A stretch of 64,000 nt of DNA from an uncultured Duncaniella sp. (GCA_910586665.1 CAJUIX010000013.1:1-64000); one strand, 5' to 3'. Shown: positions 52,075 to 61,167, counted from the stretch's first letter. The notes: a model not told the origin generated them from the sequence alone. Numbers and translations are program-made.

Positions 52075-53992
52075 TGGCTTTGGGAGAAATTGGTTGGTTA
52101 GGGGTTTCAGGGCTGTCTTCTTCCTCCTCGGCTTCCGCGGCCTCCTCAGCTTCCTCAGTCAGTTCGGGCTGCACGGCTTCCTCAGCTTTCAGCAAGGTGT
52201 CGCCGGCAATTTTCTCGGGACGCATCGGGGTACCGGGTACTCCCTGGGGGAGCTGTGGCTCCTGCGGTTTGGGACGGCCTGTGACGAGGCCGCGTATCTT
52301 ATAGGCTTCGGGGCGGACGTTGCTGAAGAACTGGAGCGTGGAAAGGTCGCTCATCTCGGCCGGATAGTCGAAAATCTCGTCGGGCGACATGGGTCGAAGC
52401 GGCTCAAACCACCTGAACATAGGGAGGTAGTAGGCGGAGCGCTTGGCGAGGTATAGGGGTGTAGCGTTGCCTGTGGTCTCTGGCCACATGATGAGGTGTT
52501 CGATGTCGTTGCCTTTGAAATGGGCGTCAAGATAGCTTGTCTCGGTGAAGACAAACTTGTTGTAGGTGGAGTCGTTCTCCATCGGGAACATTATCTGCTG
52601 CACGTTGCCTTCGACGTAGAGGTGGCTTATGGTCGAGTCGTTGAACCATGTTGTCATGTCGGAGCCGGTGAGCTGGTTGTAGCAGTCCTCGCCGATGTGC
52701 TGGGCCACCATTGCCGACTCCGGGAGTCGCGCCCAGTCGGTGGTGGAGTCGTTGAAGTGGAGATATATGACGTTGCCGGCTATCTGGTTGTCGCCGTTCC
52801 AGACAATCGGGTGGTAATACATATATAATATCGAGTCGCGCTCGACCATGCTCATGGAGTCGCAGAGACCCTGCATGTCGCGGCGGAAGAAGCGGACGCG
52901 GTGGTAGATGTCGGTGACTTTGGTCGAGTCGGAGAGTATGTAGGCGCTGATGGTGTCGCCGTGTAGGTAGAGGGTGTCGGCCTTTGAGTATTCCATCGCG
53001 AGGGCGTTGCCGGTGACGAAGGCGGAGTCGGTCAGCTCGTTGTAGAAGCCGTAGTCGCCGCGCAGTTCCGACTGACGGGCGGAGTCGGTGAGCACCATGT
53101 TGCCAAAAGCCTCGCCGTAGCCCTTCTCGCGGTCATAGAAGAGGGTGTCGCCGGTGAGATAGTTGCCGCGGCGGGTGTGGACCCGCGAGCGGTCATAGAG
53201 GTCGGCAAGTCCGAGCTTGGTGTCGTAGAAGCCTGACGATGAGTTGATCTCGCCGTCCTTGCTGACAATGAGCGTCGGGCACATGAGCTGGGCAATGTTG
53301 GTGGCGGTGTTGTAGGTGAGGGAGTCGGTAAACATCCGCAGGGTATCGTTGGGGCGGGGGCCTGTGAGGTCTACGTTGAGGTAGAAGAAGGCATCCTTGG
53401 TGGCAGGATAGTAGAAGCCCTGGAGCGACTTGAGGACGTTCTGCTTGTCGGTCAGAGTGCCGCCGGTCTCGTAGTAGCCGACGTCCTGGGCGAGGTCGTA
53501 GAAGAACACGTCGGTCGTCAGCGAGACGTCGCGGTTGATGAGGCGGACATTGTTGCCGGGATAGGCGCGCAGTTCTGCCAGCTCGTCGGTGCCGTTGTAG
53601 TAGAGCTCGTCGCCGTAGACGAAGAGGGTGTCACCCTGCTCCATGTGGACGTTGCGGAAGGCGTCGAGCGACGAGGTGGCCTCGTTGAAGCGGGCGCTGT
53701 CACAATACATGAACATGTCGCCCTTTCGGAAGAGCACGTTGCCGACGAGCACCTGCACGTCGGAGTCGCGCGCCTGGTCATACATGAGCCTGTCGGCCTT
53801 CTCGAGGAAGACCTTGCCCGGCTCATGGCGGTCGGCCGCGGGTATGGTGGGGCGTATGGTGCTCTTGCGCGGCGCGGGCGCGCTTTTGGGCGCGGGAGCC
53901 TTCGCGGGCTTGTCTTTCGGAGCCTGCGCAAACATGGCCGGGAGGCTTATCAGGGCGAGGGCCAGGAGTGCTGTTAGGGGCGAGCGTTTCAA
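52067..53992 (-). CDS. OstA/LptA-like outer-membrane biogenesis protein
   Basis: 641 residues with a signal peptide (LLALALISLPAMFAQ), then a Pro/Ala/Lys-rich linker and repeated beta-jellyroll strands of the OstA/LptA type from about residue 60: LMYDQARDSDVQVLVGNV, LFRKGDMFMYCDSARFNEAT, LLINRDVSLTTDVFFYDL-like strands. These domains form the lipopolysaccharide bridge between membranes in Gram-negative bacteria, so a role in LPS/lipooligosaccharide transport or assembly is likely. The last 40 residues are a Glu-rich tail. It overlaps mutL by 8 bp and follows the SurA-like gene by 30 bp. Confidence 0.85.
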   Translation of the reverse strand: MKRSPLTALLALALISLPAMFAQAPKDKPAKAPAPKSAPAPRKSTIRPTIPAADRHEPGKVFLEKADRLMYDQARDSDVQVLVGNVLFRKGDMFMYCDSARFNEATSSLDAFRNVHMEQGDTLFVYGDELYYNGTDELAELRAYPGNNVRLINRDVSLTTDVFFYDLAQDVGYYETGGTLTDKQNVLKSLQGFYYPATKDAFFYLNVDLTGPRPNDTLRMFTDSLTYNTATNIAQLMCPTLIVSKDGEINSSSGFYDTKLGLADLYDRSRVHTRRGNYLTGDTLFYDREKGYGEAFGNMVLTDSARQSELRGDYGFYNELTDSAFVTGNALAMEYSKADTLYLHGDTISAYILSDSTKVTDIYHRVRFFRRDMQGLCDSMSMVERDSILYMYYHPIVWNGDNQIAGNVIYLHFNDSTTDWARLPESAMVAQHIGEDCYNQLTGSDMTTWFNDSTISHLYVEGNVQQIMFPMENDSTYNKFVFTETSYLDAHFKGNDIEHLIMWPETTGNATPLYLAKRSAYYLPMFRWFEPLRPMSPDEIFDYPAEMSDLSTLQFFSNVRPEAYKIRGLVTGRPKPQEPQLPQGVPGTPMRPEKIAGDTLLKAEEAVQPELTEEAEEAAEAEEEEDSPETPNQPISPKANE

Positions 53993-54022
53993 GATTGTTA
54001 AGATTCGGTTTGCCAGAGGGTG

Positions 54023-55384
54023 TTACTTAATCCAGCCTTTGTGTTGGAAGTCACAGTTGCGCCAGCCGTCCTCGATGCGGATGTAGGTGTTCTTGATTTT
54101 GTTGGCGAGCCATGTGTCGAGCACCTCCTGGCGGCGGGCGTTCTCATACATTGACTTGACAAGCTGGAAATCCTCGCTGATGTTGGCCTTGTGGCCCGGG
54201 TGGCGGTTGGTGAGCTTGACCATAGCCACGATTTCGTGGTTGGTCTTGGGGTCGACCATGATGAAGGGCTTGGAGATGTCGCCCGGCTCCATGTCGTTGA
54301 CGAGCTTGGCCACTTCCTGGGGGAGTTCGTCCATCTGGAAGCGTGTCGAGCCGGTGTTCTGGTTGATCATCTGTCCGCGGTTGAAGCGGGTGTCCTTGTC
54401 CTGCGAGAGGACGCTGACGGCCTCCTCGAAGGAGAATTTCTTATTGTCCACGATGTCGACGCGGAGGGAGTCCATGCGTGTTATTGCCTCGGTGAGGTCC
54501 TTCTCGGCCACCTTCGGCTTCAGGAGGATGTGGCGGACGTTGATGCGGTCGCCTCGTTTCTCGATGAGCTGGATGATGTGGAAGCCATATTCGGTCTCGA
54601 CGATTTTCGACACCTTCTTGGGGTCGTTGAGGTTGAAGGCCACGGCTGAGAATTCGGGCACGAACTGGCCGCGTCCGCTGAAGCCGAGCTCGCCGCCGCG
54701 GCTGGCACTGCCGGGATCCTCCGAATAGAGGATGGCGAGGGTGGAGAACTGGCTCTCACCCTTGTTGACCTGCTCGGTGAAGTTGCGGAGTCGGGCTTTG
54801 ACATCCTCGACGGCCTCGCGGGGGATGGCGGGGGCGACGGTGAGGATCTGTGTCTCGACCTGGAGGGGTACCCAGGGCACGCTGTCGGTCGGGAGCTTCT
54901 CGAAGAAGCGGCGGATTTCGGCAGGTGTGGCGGTGATGTCCTTGGTGAGGCTGCGCTGCACCTCTTGGACGCGGCCGCGGTTTCGGACGAGCTCGCGCAG
55001 CGACTCGCGCAGCGAGGGGATGGATTTGTTGAAATATTGCTCCACCTTCTCCTTGGAGCCGAGGTTGGTGATGTAGCTGTTGATCTGGGCCTCGACCTGC
55101 TGGAAGACCATTGCGTCGGGAATCTCGATAGTGTCCATTTCGGCCTGGTGGAGATAGAGTTTCTCAATGGCAAGCTGTTCGGGGACAACGCAGTATGGGT
55201 CGCCGGCTATAGGCACACGCTCAAAGAGCATGTTCTGGTATGCTTCCTCGATTTCAGATTTCCAGATTGGTTGGTCGCCGACCACCCATGCCACTTCTTC
55301 AGCGACGTTGTCGGTGCCGGCCGAGACGTAGGCAGCCCCCGAGAGAAGGAGGACGCCAAGTAATATGATTGATTTGATTTTCAC
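54023..55384 (-). CDS. SurA-like periplasmic peptidyl-prolyl isomerase
   Basis: 453 residues with a signal peptide (GVLLLSGAAYVSA). An N-terminal SurA-type helical chaperone region (about 25-165, with VAWVVGDQPIWKSEIEEAY) is followed by two parvulin domains (about 175-275 and 280-390), visible as GGELGFSGRGQFVPEF, YGFHIIQLIEKRG and VRHILLKP. Such proteins hold unfolded outer-membrane proteins in the periplasm and deliver them to BamA. First gene of the run SurA-OstA-mutL-Lnb-phosphatase-like; a possible -7 element TAACTTTG lies at 55428-55435. Confidence 0.88.
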   Translation of the reverse strand: MKIKSIILLGVLLLSGAAYVSAGTDNVAEEVAWVVGDQPIWKSEIEEAYQNMLFERVPIAGDPYCVVPEQLAIEKLYLHQAEMDTIEIPDAMVFQQVEAQINSYITNLGSKEKVEQYFNKSIPSLRESLRELVRNRGRVQEVQRSLTKDITATPAEIRRFFEKLPTDSVPWVPLQVETQILTVAPAIPREAVEDVKARLRNFTEQVNKGESQFSTLAILYSEDPGSASRGGELGFSGRGQFVPEFSAVAFNLNDPKKVSKIVETEYGFHIIQLIEKRGDRINVRHILLKPKVAEKDLTEAITRMDSLRVDIVDNKKFSFEEAVSVLSQDKDTRFNRGQMINQNTGSTRFQMDELPQEVAKLVNDMEPGDISKPFIMVDPKTNHEIVAMVKLTNRHPGHKANISEDFQLVKSMYENARRQEVLDTWLANKIKNTYIRIEDGWRNCDFQHKGWIK

Positions 55385-55427
55385 GCGCTTAACTAATGAT
55401 AGATGTGAGAATTGCGAATATCGGCTT

Positions 55428-55435
55428 CAAAGTTA
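55428..55435 (-). promoter_or_regulatory. Possible -7 element for the SurA-like operon
   Basis: Minus-strand TAACTTTG, with a start site near 55421 and a leader of about 37 nt. The -33 position has only an ATTG-like match at 23 nt. Confidence 0.45.
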
Positions 55436-55501
55436 CTAAAAATCTCCCAATCTATCTACAATCCCAGCGATTTAAAGAAAATTTCACAATCGGAGGAAAG
55501 T

Positions 55502-55651
55502 AATAAAGTCTTTAGGGCCTTTAAGGTCTTTAGGGTCTTTAGGGATTTCAAACTTGGAGTTTGAGGCATTAGGAGTCAGGCCTTTAAGGTCTTTAGATTC
55601 GTTAGAGTCTTTAGGGGCGTTAAGGACCCTAAAGACTCTAAGGACTTTATT
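55502..55651. repeat. Nonamer-array palindrome 2, downstream of four-helix gene 2
   Basis: Sixteen consecutive 9-nt frames from 55508 to 55651. Nine are close to GTCTTTARG or its variants, the centre is degenerate, and the last three read as the inverse complement. Ends AATAAAGTC (55502-55510) and GACTTTATT (55643-55651) are exact inverse complements. The element ends 2 bp beyond the gene's stop codon. Confidence 0.88.
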
Positions 55652-55653
55652 CT

Positions 55654-56208
55654 TCACTCCCTCTTGCTCCCTTGCTGCTTTTTGCGCAGATGGTACATTC
55701 TCTCTGTGAAGCCTCCTTCTTTCAAAAAGTCGTCGCTGAGGCGCTGGAGTTGCTTGAATAGCAGGTAGTCGGCCTGGTTGAGCAGTATGATGGCTATGTT
55801 GGCGATTGTCTCCGGTGGCCTGGTAGAGATGAGCTGCATGTAGAATTCAGGTGAGTTTTGCAGCCTCCCGAGATTGCGCATGGCAGCATATTCCACACTC
55901 TCTTTCGCCCATTTTCTGTGTCCGTGGATTGCGAGGTAGTCTTCATAATCCTCAATCAGCTCGCGCAGACTCGCTTTTGCGACGTTTATCAGCTTGATTT
56001 CTGTCTTTGCCGAGGTGGAGGATGCCGCACATCCCTCGATGATGTTCTGCTTGCCGCTTCTCGCGGCCTGAATCATCTGGTCGACGGTGCGGTCTTTCTT
56101 GTCGAGGTAGTTATTGCAGAAATAGCAGGTGATTTGGAAGATGACGTTGGCTTTCTGGTAAGATAACAGCTGTTTGTAATTGCCTCGATGGGGGATTAGG
56201 TCTGTCAT
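55654..56208 (-). CDS. Four-helix-bundle suffix-domain protein, copy 2
   Basis: 184 residues from the ATG at 56208, which gives MTDLIPHRGNYK, aligned with the start of copy 1. A longer reading frame from 56322 would begin inside the upstream nonamer array and translate it as a TLKTLKTL peptide, so it is rejected. The same family blocks as copy 1 are present: DRTVDQMIQAARSGKQNI, TEIKLINVAKASLRELIEDYEDYL and ETIANIAIILLNQADYLL. Identity with copy 1 is high in the central helices and lower in the segment after DYEDYL. Nonamer palindromes lie on both sides (22 bp upstream, 2 bp downstream). Function unknown; nucleic-acid binding is likely by family. Confidence 0.83.
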   Translation of the reverse strand: MTDLIPHRGNYKQLLSYQKANVIFQITCYFCNNYLDKKDRTVDQMIQAARSGKQNIIEGCAASSTSAKTEIKLINVAKASLRELIEDYEDYLAIHGHRKWAKESVEYAAMRNLGRLQNSPEFYMQLISTRPPETIANIAIILLNQADYLLFKQLQRLSDDFLKEGGFTERMYHLRKKQQGSKRE

Positions 56209-56229
56209 GAGGAGGGTGGGTTTTGAATT

Positions 56230-56392
56230 CTGAATCTTGAATAGGGTCTTTAAGGTCTTTAGGGTCTTTAAGGTCCTTAGGGTAGAGAGGAACTTCGGGG
56301 GGGAAGCTTGGGTGCTGTTCATATTTTCGGGGGCGTTAGGGTCTTTAAGGACTTTAGGGACTTTAGGGACTTTAAAGACCTTAAAGAATCAG
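56230..56392. repeat. Nonamer-array palindrome 3, upstream of four-helix gene 2
   Basis: Two blocks of 9-nt units, 56246-56281 (GTCTTTARG type) and 56341-56385 (GACTTTARG and GACCTTAAA type), around an unrelated centre. Ends CTGAATCTT (56230-56238) and AAGAATCAG (56384-56392) are inverse complements with one mismatch. The units match those of palindrome 2. Confidence 0.82.
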
Positions 56393-56614
56393 TCCGTTTC
56401 TTCTCCTTTCCGCTGTCCTTTATGTCTTTTTCTTTTCCTTCTGCAAAGTTAGATTTTTTTGATTGATAATCGCTATTCCGGGAGGCTTATTTGCTGGCGG
56501 TTGTAAATATTAGGTGAAAAAGTGCGGTTATGTGCGAGAATTTTGCTACTTTCGCTTGTTAATTTAGTATTATCATCGCTTTTCAACTGTCTACAACATA
56601 TTTTGCTCCGAAAA

Positions 56615-57058
56615 ATGGAACGTATCAAGGTTAAAATCATCAATGACTCCTCCCATCCCCTCCCTGCCTACGAGACTCATTCGTCGGCAGGAATGGATGT
56701 CCGTGCAAAGCTCGATGCCCCAATCACCCTGAAGCCCCTCGAGCGCGCTCTCATCCCGACCGGGCTCAGAATCCAGCTCCCGCAGGGCTACGAGTGCCAG
56801 GTGCGCCCCCGCTCGGGCCTCGCGCTCAAACACGGAATCTCACTCGTCAACACCCCCGGGACCATTGATGCCGACTATCGTGGCGAAATAGGAATCATAG
56901 TCATCAATCTCTCAAACGAGCCCTACACAATCACTGACGGCGAGCGCATCGCGCAACTCGTGGTCAAGGAGTATGTCCATGTGGCCTGGGAGCCGGTGGA
57001 GCGTCTCGACGAGACTGTCCGCGGCGACGGGGCTTTCGGCCATACGGGGGTCAACTGA
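56615..57058 (+). CDS. dut: dUTP diphosphatase
   Basis: 147 residues, a trimeric dUTPase that hydrolyses dUTP to dUMP and pyrophosphate. All five motifs are visible: AGMDVRA, RPRSGLALK, GTIDADYRGEIG, GERIAQLVV and the C-terminal GDGAFGHTG (usually RGxGGFGSTG; one Gly is Ala). The ATG at 56615 is chosen; upstream in-frame codons belong to the A/T-rich gap. First gene of a run with a TPR protein, a DUF4292 lipoprotein and an EnvC-like protein. Confidence 0.95.
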   Translation: MERIKVKIINDSSHPLPAYETHSSAGMDVRAKLDAPITLKPLERALIPTGLRIQLPQGYECQVRPRSGLALKHGISLVNTPGTIDADYRGEIGIIVINLSNEPYTITDGERIAQLVVKEYVHVAWEPVERLDETVRGDGAFGHTGVN

Positions 57059-57080
57059 GACCTTATCCACCCTCACGCTT

Positions 57081-58823
57081 ATGAAACAACTCCCGATACT
57101 GATTTTTGCGATTCTCGCCCTGGGGACGCTCTCGCTGCTGGCCCGCAACCAGCGCGGACAGACCGACGGCGCGGACGTAAGGAAAGCCGACTATATCTAC
57201 CTCGAAGCCCTGCGTGCCAAGGCCCAGGGTCATCCCGATGCCGCCTTCTCGCTGCTCAGCAGGGCGCATGAGCTTAATAAGGCTGACAAGGAGGTGGGCG
57301 CCGAGCTGTCGGTCTACCTGCTCGGTCTCTCGCAGAACGACTCGACACTCCTCGACGAGTCGCTGTCGCTGCTCCGCGACTATAACGATGCCAACCCCTC
57401 GGACCTTTACACCGGCTTGCGCTACGCTGTCCTCAACGAGCAGCTGCTCAACCGCGACGAGGCCGTGAAGACCTGGGCGAGGCTCCATACTTACTATCCC
57501 GAGCATCTCGAGGTCACCTACCGCTATGCCGCCGCGCTCGGCCAGGGGGGCACTGATGCTGACCGTGACAAGGCTATCGCCGTCTACGACTCTGTTGAAA
57601 TGGCCGAAGGTATGAGCATACCGTTGTCGACCAAGAAGATACAGCTCTATTTCACGCTCCAGGACACAGCCTCGATTCTCGCCGAGGTGGAGCGCCTGCG
57701 CGCTTCGTCGCCCAAGAATGTCGACTATCAGATTTTCTCAGGCGACATCTACTCGACCTTCGGGCTTAACGACCAGGCAAAGGCTTTCTACGACAGCGCC
57801 TGCGTGACTGACCCCTCCTACGGACTTGCCTACTACTCTCGCGCGCAGTTCTACAAGTCGCTCGGCGACAGCGCCGCCTTCAACCGCGAGGTCTTCCAGG
57901 CCCTTCAGCAGAAGGACCTCGACGTGTCGACCAAGCTCGTGATTCTCCGAAGCTATATCCAGGAGATGTACAATGACTCCACACAGCTCCCGCGCGTGGG
58001 GCATCTATTCGACGTGCTCATCGACCAGCACCCCCATGAGCATGACATCCACTCGCTCTATTCCCGCTACCTGATAGTCACCAAGGACTATATCAAGGCC
58101 GCCGAGCAGACCGAGCGCGCCCTCGACCTCAACCCTGCCGACGAGGAGGGCTGGGATATGCTGACCTCGCTCTATCTCCAGGAAAACGAGCTCGAAAAGG
58201 CCAAGGCTGCCATAAAGCGCTCCTTCCGCTATTATCCCGAGAACGCACGGCAGTATCTCGTGCTCGGTTCAATCTACGACCAGCAGAATGAGCGTGAGAA
58301 GGCCCCGGCGGAGTATCGGCGCGCTCTCGAACTGGTCGACTCGGCCGACGTCGCCACAATCTCCCGCATCTACGGGGCTATGGGCGACAATCTCTATGCC
58401 CGACAGCTGGCCGACAGTGCCTTCACCCTCTATCAGAAGGCAATCCTCTATGACCCTGAAAACTATATGGCGCTCAACAACTGCGCCTACTACCTCGCCT
58501 GCGAGGGTAAGGACCTCGACAAGGCCCTCTCCATGATTGAGACCGCCACAGCCGCCGAGCCTGACAACGCCACCTCGCTCGACACATACGCCTGGGTGCT
58601 CTTCAAGCGCAAGGACTATGCCAAGGCGCGTGAGATTATAGACAAGACTCTCGCTCTGACCGACGAGCGCTCGGAGGAGATACTCGAGCACGCCGGCGAC
58701 ATATACTTTATGGACGGTGACCCTGACGGTGCCCTCGAATTTTGGAAAGAGGCGCTCAAGCTGGCTCCCGGCAACGAACTTCTTCAAAAGAAAGTGAAAC
58801 ATAAGACCTACTTCTTCAAATGA
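57081..58823 (+). CDS. Tetratricopeptide repeat protein
   Basis: 580 residues from the ATG at 57081. An N-terminal hydrophobic segment (LPILIFAILALGTLSLLA) is a signal peptide or anchor, so the protein is probably periplasmic. About ten to twelve TPR helix pairs follow, with clear units such as RHYLEALRAKAQGHPDAAFS-like, NPADEEGWDMLTSLYLQENE and NYMALNNCAYYLACEGKDLD. TPRs mediate protein-protein contacts. The gene lies between dut and the DUF4292 lipoprotein, overlapping the latter by 4 bp (ATGA), an arrangement I know as common in Bacteroidota; its function is not established. Confidence 0.88.
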   Translation: MKQLPILIFAILALGTLSLLARNQRGQTDGADVRKADYIYLEALRAKAQGHPDAAFSLLSRAHELNKADKEVGAELSVYLLGLSQNDSTLLDESLSLLRDYNDANPSDLYTGLRYAVLNEQLLNRDEAVKTWARLHTYYPEHLEVTYRYAAALGQGGTDADRDKAIAVYDSVEMAEGMSIPLSTKKIQLYFTLQDTASILAEVERLRASSPKNVDYQIFSGDIYSTFGLNDQAKAFYDSACVTDPSYGLAYYSRAQFYKSLGDSAAFNREVFQALQQKDLDVSTKLVILRSYIQEMYNDSTQLPRVGHLFDVLIDQHPHEHDIHSLYSRYLIVTKDYIKAAEQTERALDLNPADEEGWDMLTSLYLQENELEKAKAAIKRSFRYYPENARQYLVLGSIYDQQNEREKAPAEYRRALELVDSADVATISRIYGAMGDNLYARQLADSAFTLYQKAILYDPENYMALNNCAYYLACEGKDLDKALSMIETATAAEPDNATSLDTYAWVLFKRKDYAKAREIIDKTLALTDERSEEILEHAGDIYFMDGDPDGALEFWKEALKLAPGNELLQKKVKHKTYFFK

Positions 58824-59677
58824 GACCGTATATCATGCGCAATGCCGCCGGCAGCGCTATAGTCATACTTTTGGTAACATTCATGGCTGCGTCCTGTCGC
58901 TCGGGGCGCGATGTCAGCGTGCAGCCCGGCTACGAATCGACCGGCGAGGCGCTTGGCAAGGACCGTCTGAAAGAACTTTTCGGAACCCTCGAGGCTTCCT
59001 ATACTCCCTGGGAGGAGGTGAAGATTCCCGTGACGCTCAATCTCCAAAGCCCGAAGCGATTCAGCGTCGGGGGAACCATGACGATGGTGCGCGACAAATC
59101 AATCAATATCTCTCTGCGCTTCTTCGGCATGGAGGTGGCTTCGGTCATGGTGACCGAGGACAGTATCTTCGCCGCCTACAAGCTTGAGAAGATATATTTT
59201 GCCGAGAGCATCCGCGACCTCCTCGGAGGATTTCCCGCCACGGTGGGCAATGTTCAGGACCTCCTGCTCGGTCGCCCCTTCGTGCTCGGCGAGCGGGGTG
59301 TCTCGCTCTCCCGATGCGAGCTTGGGGGCAATGCCTCCACATGGACCATTGCGCCGCGGCAGAGTCCCTTCGGGATGAGCTATGACTTCACCGTCGACAC
59401 CCCGACAGGCAATGTCGAGCTGCTGACGGTCAATCTCCCCTCGCGGGTGCCCATCATCGCCGACTATTCCGACTTTGCCGAGTCAGCCACAGGCCCTATG
59501 GCCGGCAACACCCATGTCAGCACCACTGTCGGAAACAGAAGATTTAGTGGTGAGCTTGACCTCAATCCTCGCAAGGCAGAGTGGGGCAGGGGATATGCGA
59601 AGGGTTGGTCGGTGCCCCGCGGCTATAAGCGCGTCCATGCCGCCGACATCATCAAGAAGATAAAGGAGAAATCCTGA
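58820..59677 (+). CDS. DUF4292 lipoprotein
   Basis: 285 residues with a signal peptide and lipobox MAASC. The mature protein resembles DUF4292, an LolA/LppX-like antiparallel beta fold: KIPVTLNLQSPKRFSVGGTM, SINISLRFFGMEVASVMVTE and DLLLGRPFVLG. Proteins of this fold bind acyl chains, so a role in lipoprotein or lipid handling is possible but unproven. Overlaps the TPR gene at ATGA, so the two are coupled, and precedes the EnvC-like gene by 64 bp. Confidence 0.87.
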   Translation: MRPYIMRNAAGSAIVILLVTFMAASCRSGRDVSVQPGYESTGEALGKDRLKELFGTLEASYTPWEEVKIPVTLNLQSPKRFSVGGTMTMVRDKSINISLRFFGMEVASVMVTEDSIFAAYKLEKIYFAESIRDLLGGFPATVGNVQDLLLGRPFVLGERGVSLSRCELGGNASTWTIAPRQSPFGMSYDFTVDTPTGNVELLTVNLPSRVPIIADYSDFAESATGPMAGNTHVSTTVGNRRFSGELDLNPRKAEWGRGYAKGWSVPRGYKRVHAADIIKKIKEKS

Positions 59678-59741
59678 TTTTCAGGACTCTCCTCCTCTTC
59701 GAATCAGTATAAACCCAAAGTAACCCGCCATTCATACATCT

Positions 59742-61118
59742 ATGCCACAGTGTCCGAAATCATTAACGAGACTCGTCGTCATCCTGGCGACGGCCCTGCT
59801 GCTCGTCAATCTCTCAGCCGACGCACAGAACCGCCGGAAGAGGGCGCGCACGCCGCAACGGACTGTGGAATCAGTGAAGAAGGACAAGAGCAACACCGAG
59901 CGGCGTATCTCCGAGACAGCCACCCGTCTGCAAACCAATGCCAAGGAGCTCAACAGCCAGATCAACAGGCTCAACTCGCTCAATGCCGACATCGAGGCCA
60001 ACCGCTCGAAGGTGGCTGGTCTGCGCAGCCACATAGACTCGCTCGGTTCGGCTATCAATGTGACTGCCGACTCGATTCGGACGCTGGAAGGAGACCTCGA
60101 ATCCATGCGCATGTCCTATGTCAAGGCCCTTAGGGGGCTCCAGCCTCATGCGGGAATGGCGGGCGACCTCTCGTTTATCTTCTCAGCCGAGAGTTTTTCG
60201 GAGGCCTACAGCCGCATCCGCTACCTGCGCCGCTTCAGCGAGTGGCGCGAGCGCAAGGCCGAGCGCATCCGCGAGGGCATAGAGCAGATAGCCGAGCGTC
60301 GCGCCCACCTGACCTCGCTGCGCCACCGCCAGGACCAGGCTTTCCGTAAGGCGGAGGAGGTGCAGCAGACCCTCTCGAAGCAGCAGGTGCAGTCCGCAGA
60401 GATGGTCACCAAACTCCGCAAGGAGGACTCTGCGCTCAAACGCTCGCTCAATGAGCAGAAGAAGAAGGCCGCGGCTCTCGACCGCGAGCTTGACCGCCTC
60501 ATAGCTGCCGAACAGGCGCGACTGGCCCGCGAGGAGGAAGCCCGCCGCAAGGCTGCCGAGGCTAAGGCCAAGGCCGCGAAGTCGAAGGGCGCCCCCACAG
60601 CCTCCGGCTCGACCAAGGATGCCGGAGAGCGCTCGGCAAAGGATGTGGCCTCCGCCGGGGCGCGGACCCAGACGGCGGCAGCAACAGCCGCGTCGGCTCT
60701 CAGCGGTTCATTCGAGGCCAACAAGGGGCGTCTGCTCTTCCCGGTGGCAGGTAAATACAAAATTGTGCGCCGTTTCGGACGTCAGCCCCACCCGACTCTC
60801 CCTCATGTAGAGACCGACAACTCCGGCATCGACATAGAGGTAGGCGCCGGTTCCTCGGCAAGGGCTATCTTTGCCGGAAAAGTGTCGGCCATCTTCAAGC
60901 AGGACGGTTTCAACTCTATCGTGATGATCCGCCACGGCCGCTACATATCCATCTATGCCGGACTGGCCTCCGTCGGTGTCAAGCAGGGCGACAGCGTCAA
61001 GGCCGGACAGGCACTCGGACGGATATTCTCCGACCCTGACGACGGCAACCGCACGATACTACATTTTGAGATACGCAACGAGCGCCAGAAGCTCAATCCC
61101 GTTTCGTGGGTGAAGTGA
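59742..61118 (+). CDS. EnvC-like murein hydrolase activator with degenerate LytM domain
   Basis: 458 residues: a signal peptide, a long coiled coil (about 40-290, rich in Glu/Lys/Arg), an Ala/Lys/Ser linker and a C-terminal M23/LytM domain (about 330-458). In catalytic M23 peptidases the first ligand motif is H-x-G-x-D; here it is NSGIDI, with Asn for His, and the later HxH site also reads YAGL/LHFE, with one ligand lost. The domain is therefore probably non-catalytic, as in EnvC, which activates cell-wall amidases during division. The role is inferred from the architecture. Confidence 0.88.
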   Translation: MPQCPKSLTRLVVILATALLLVNLSADAQNRRKRARTPQRTVESVKKDKSNTERRISETATRLQTNAKELNSQINRLNSLNADIEANRSKVAGLRSHIDSLGSAINVTADSIRTLEGDLESMRMSYVKALRGLQPHAGMAGDLSFIFSAESFSEAYSRIRYLRRFSEWRERKAERIREGIEQIAERRAHLTSLRHRQDQAFRKAEEVQQTLSKQQVQSAEMVTKLRKEDSALKRSLNEQKKKAAALDRELDRLIAAEQARLAREEEARRKAAEAKAKAAKSKGAPTASGSTKDAGERSAKDVASAGARTQTAAATAASALSGSFEANKGRLLFPVAGKYKIVRRFGRQPHPTLPHVETDNSGIDIEVGAGSSARAIFAGKVSAIFKQDGFNSIVMIRHGRYISIYAGLASVGVKQGDSVKAGQALGRIFSDPDDGNRTILHFEIRNERQKLNPVSWVK

Positions 61119-61167
61119 GAAACTTTAGCTACCGCAAGCGGGTTATAACTAAATAAACATTATAAAG

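Noticed and set aside
55502..56392. Telomere-like or plant-type TTTAGGG repeats as contamination
   Set aside because: The period is 9 nt and not 7, arms are inverted, and the region is embedded in bacterial genes with continuous synteny.
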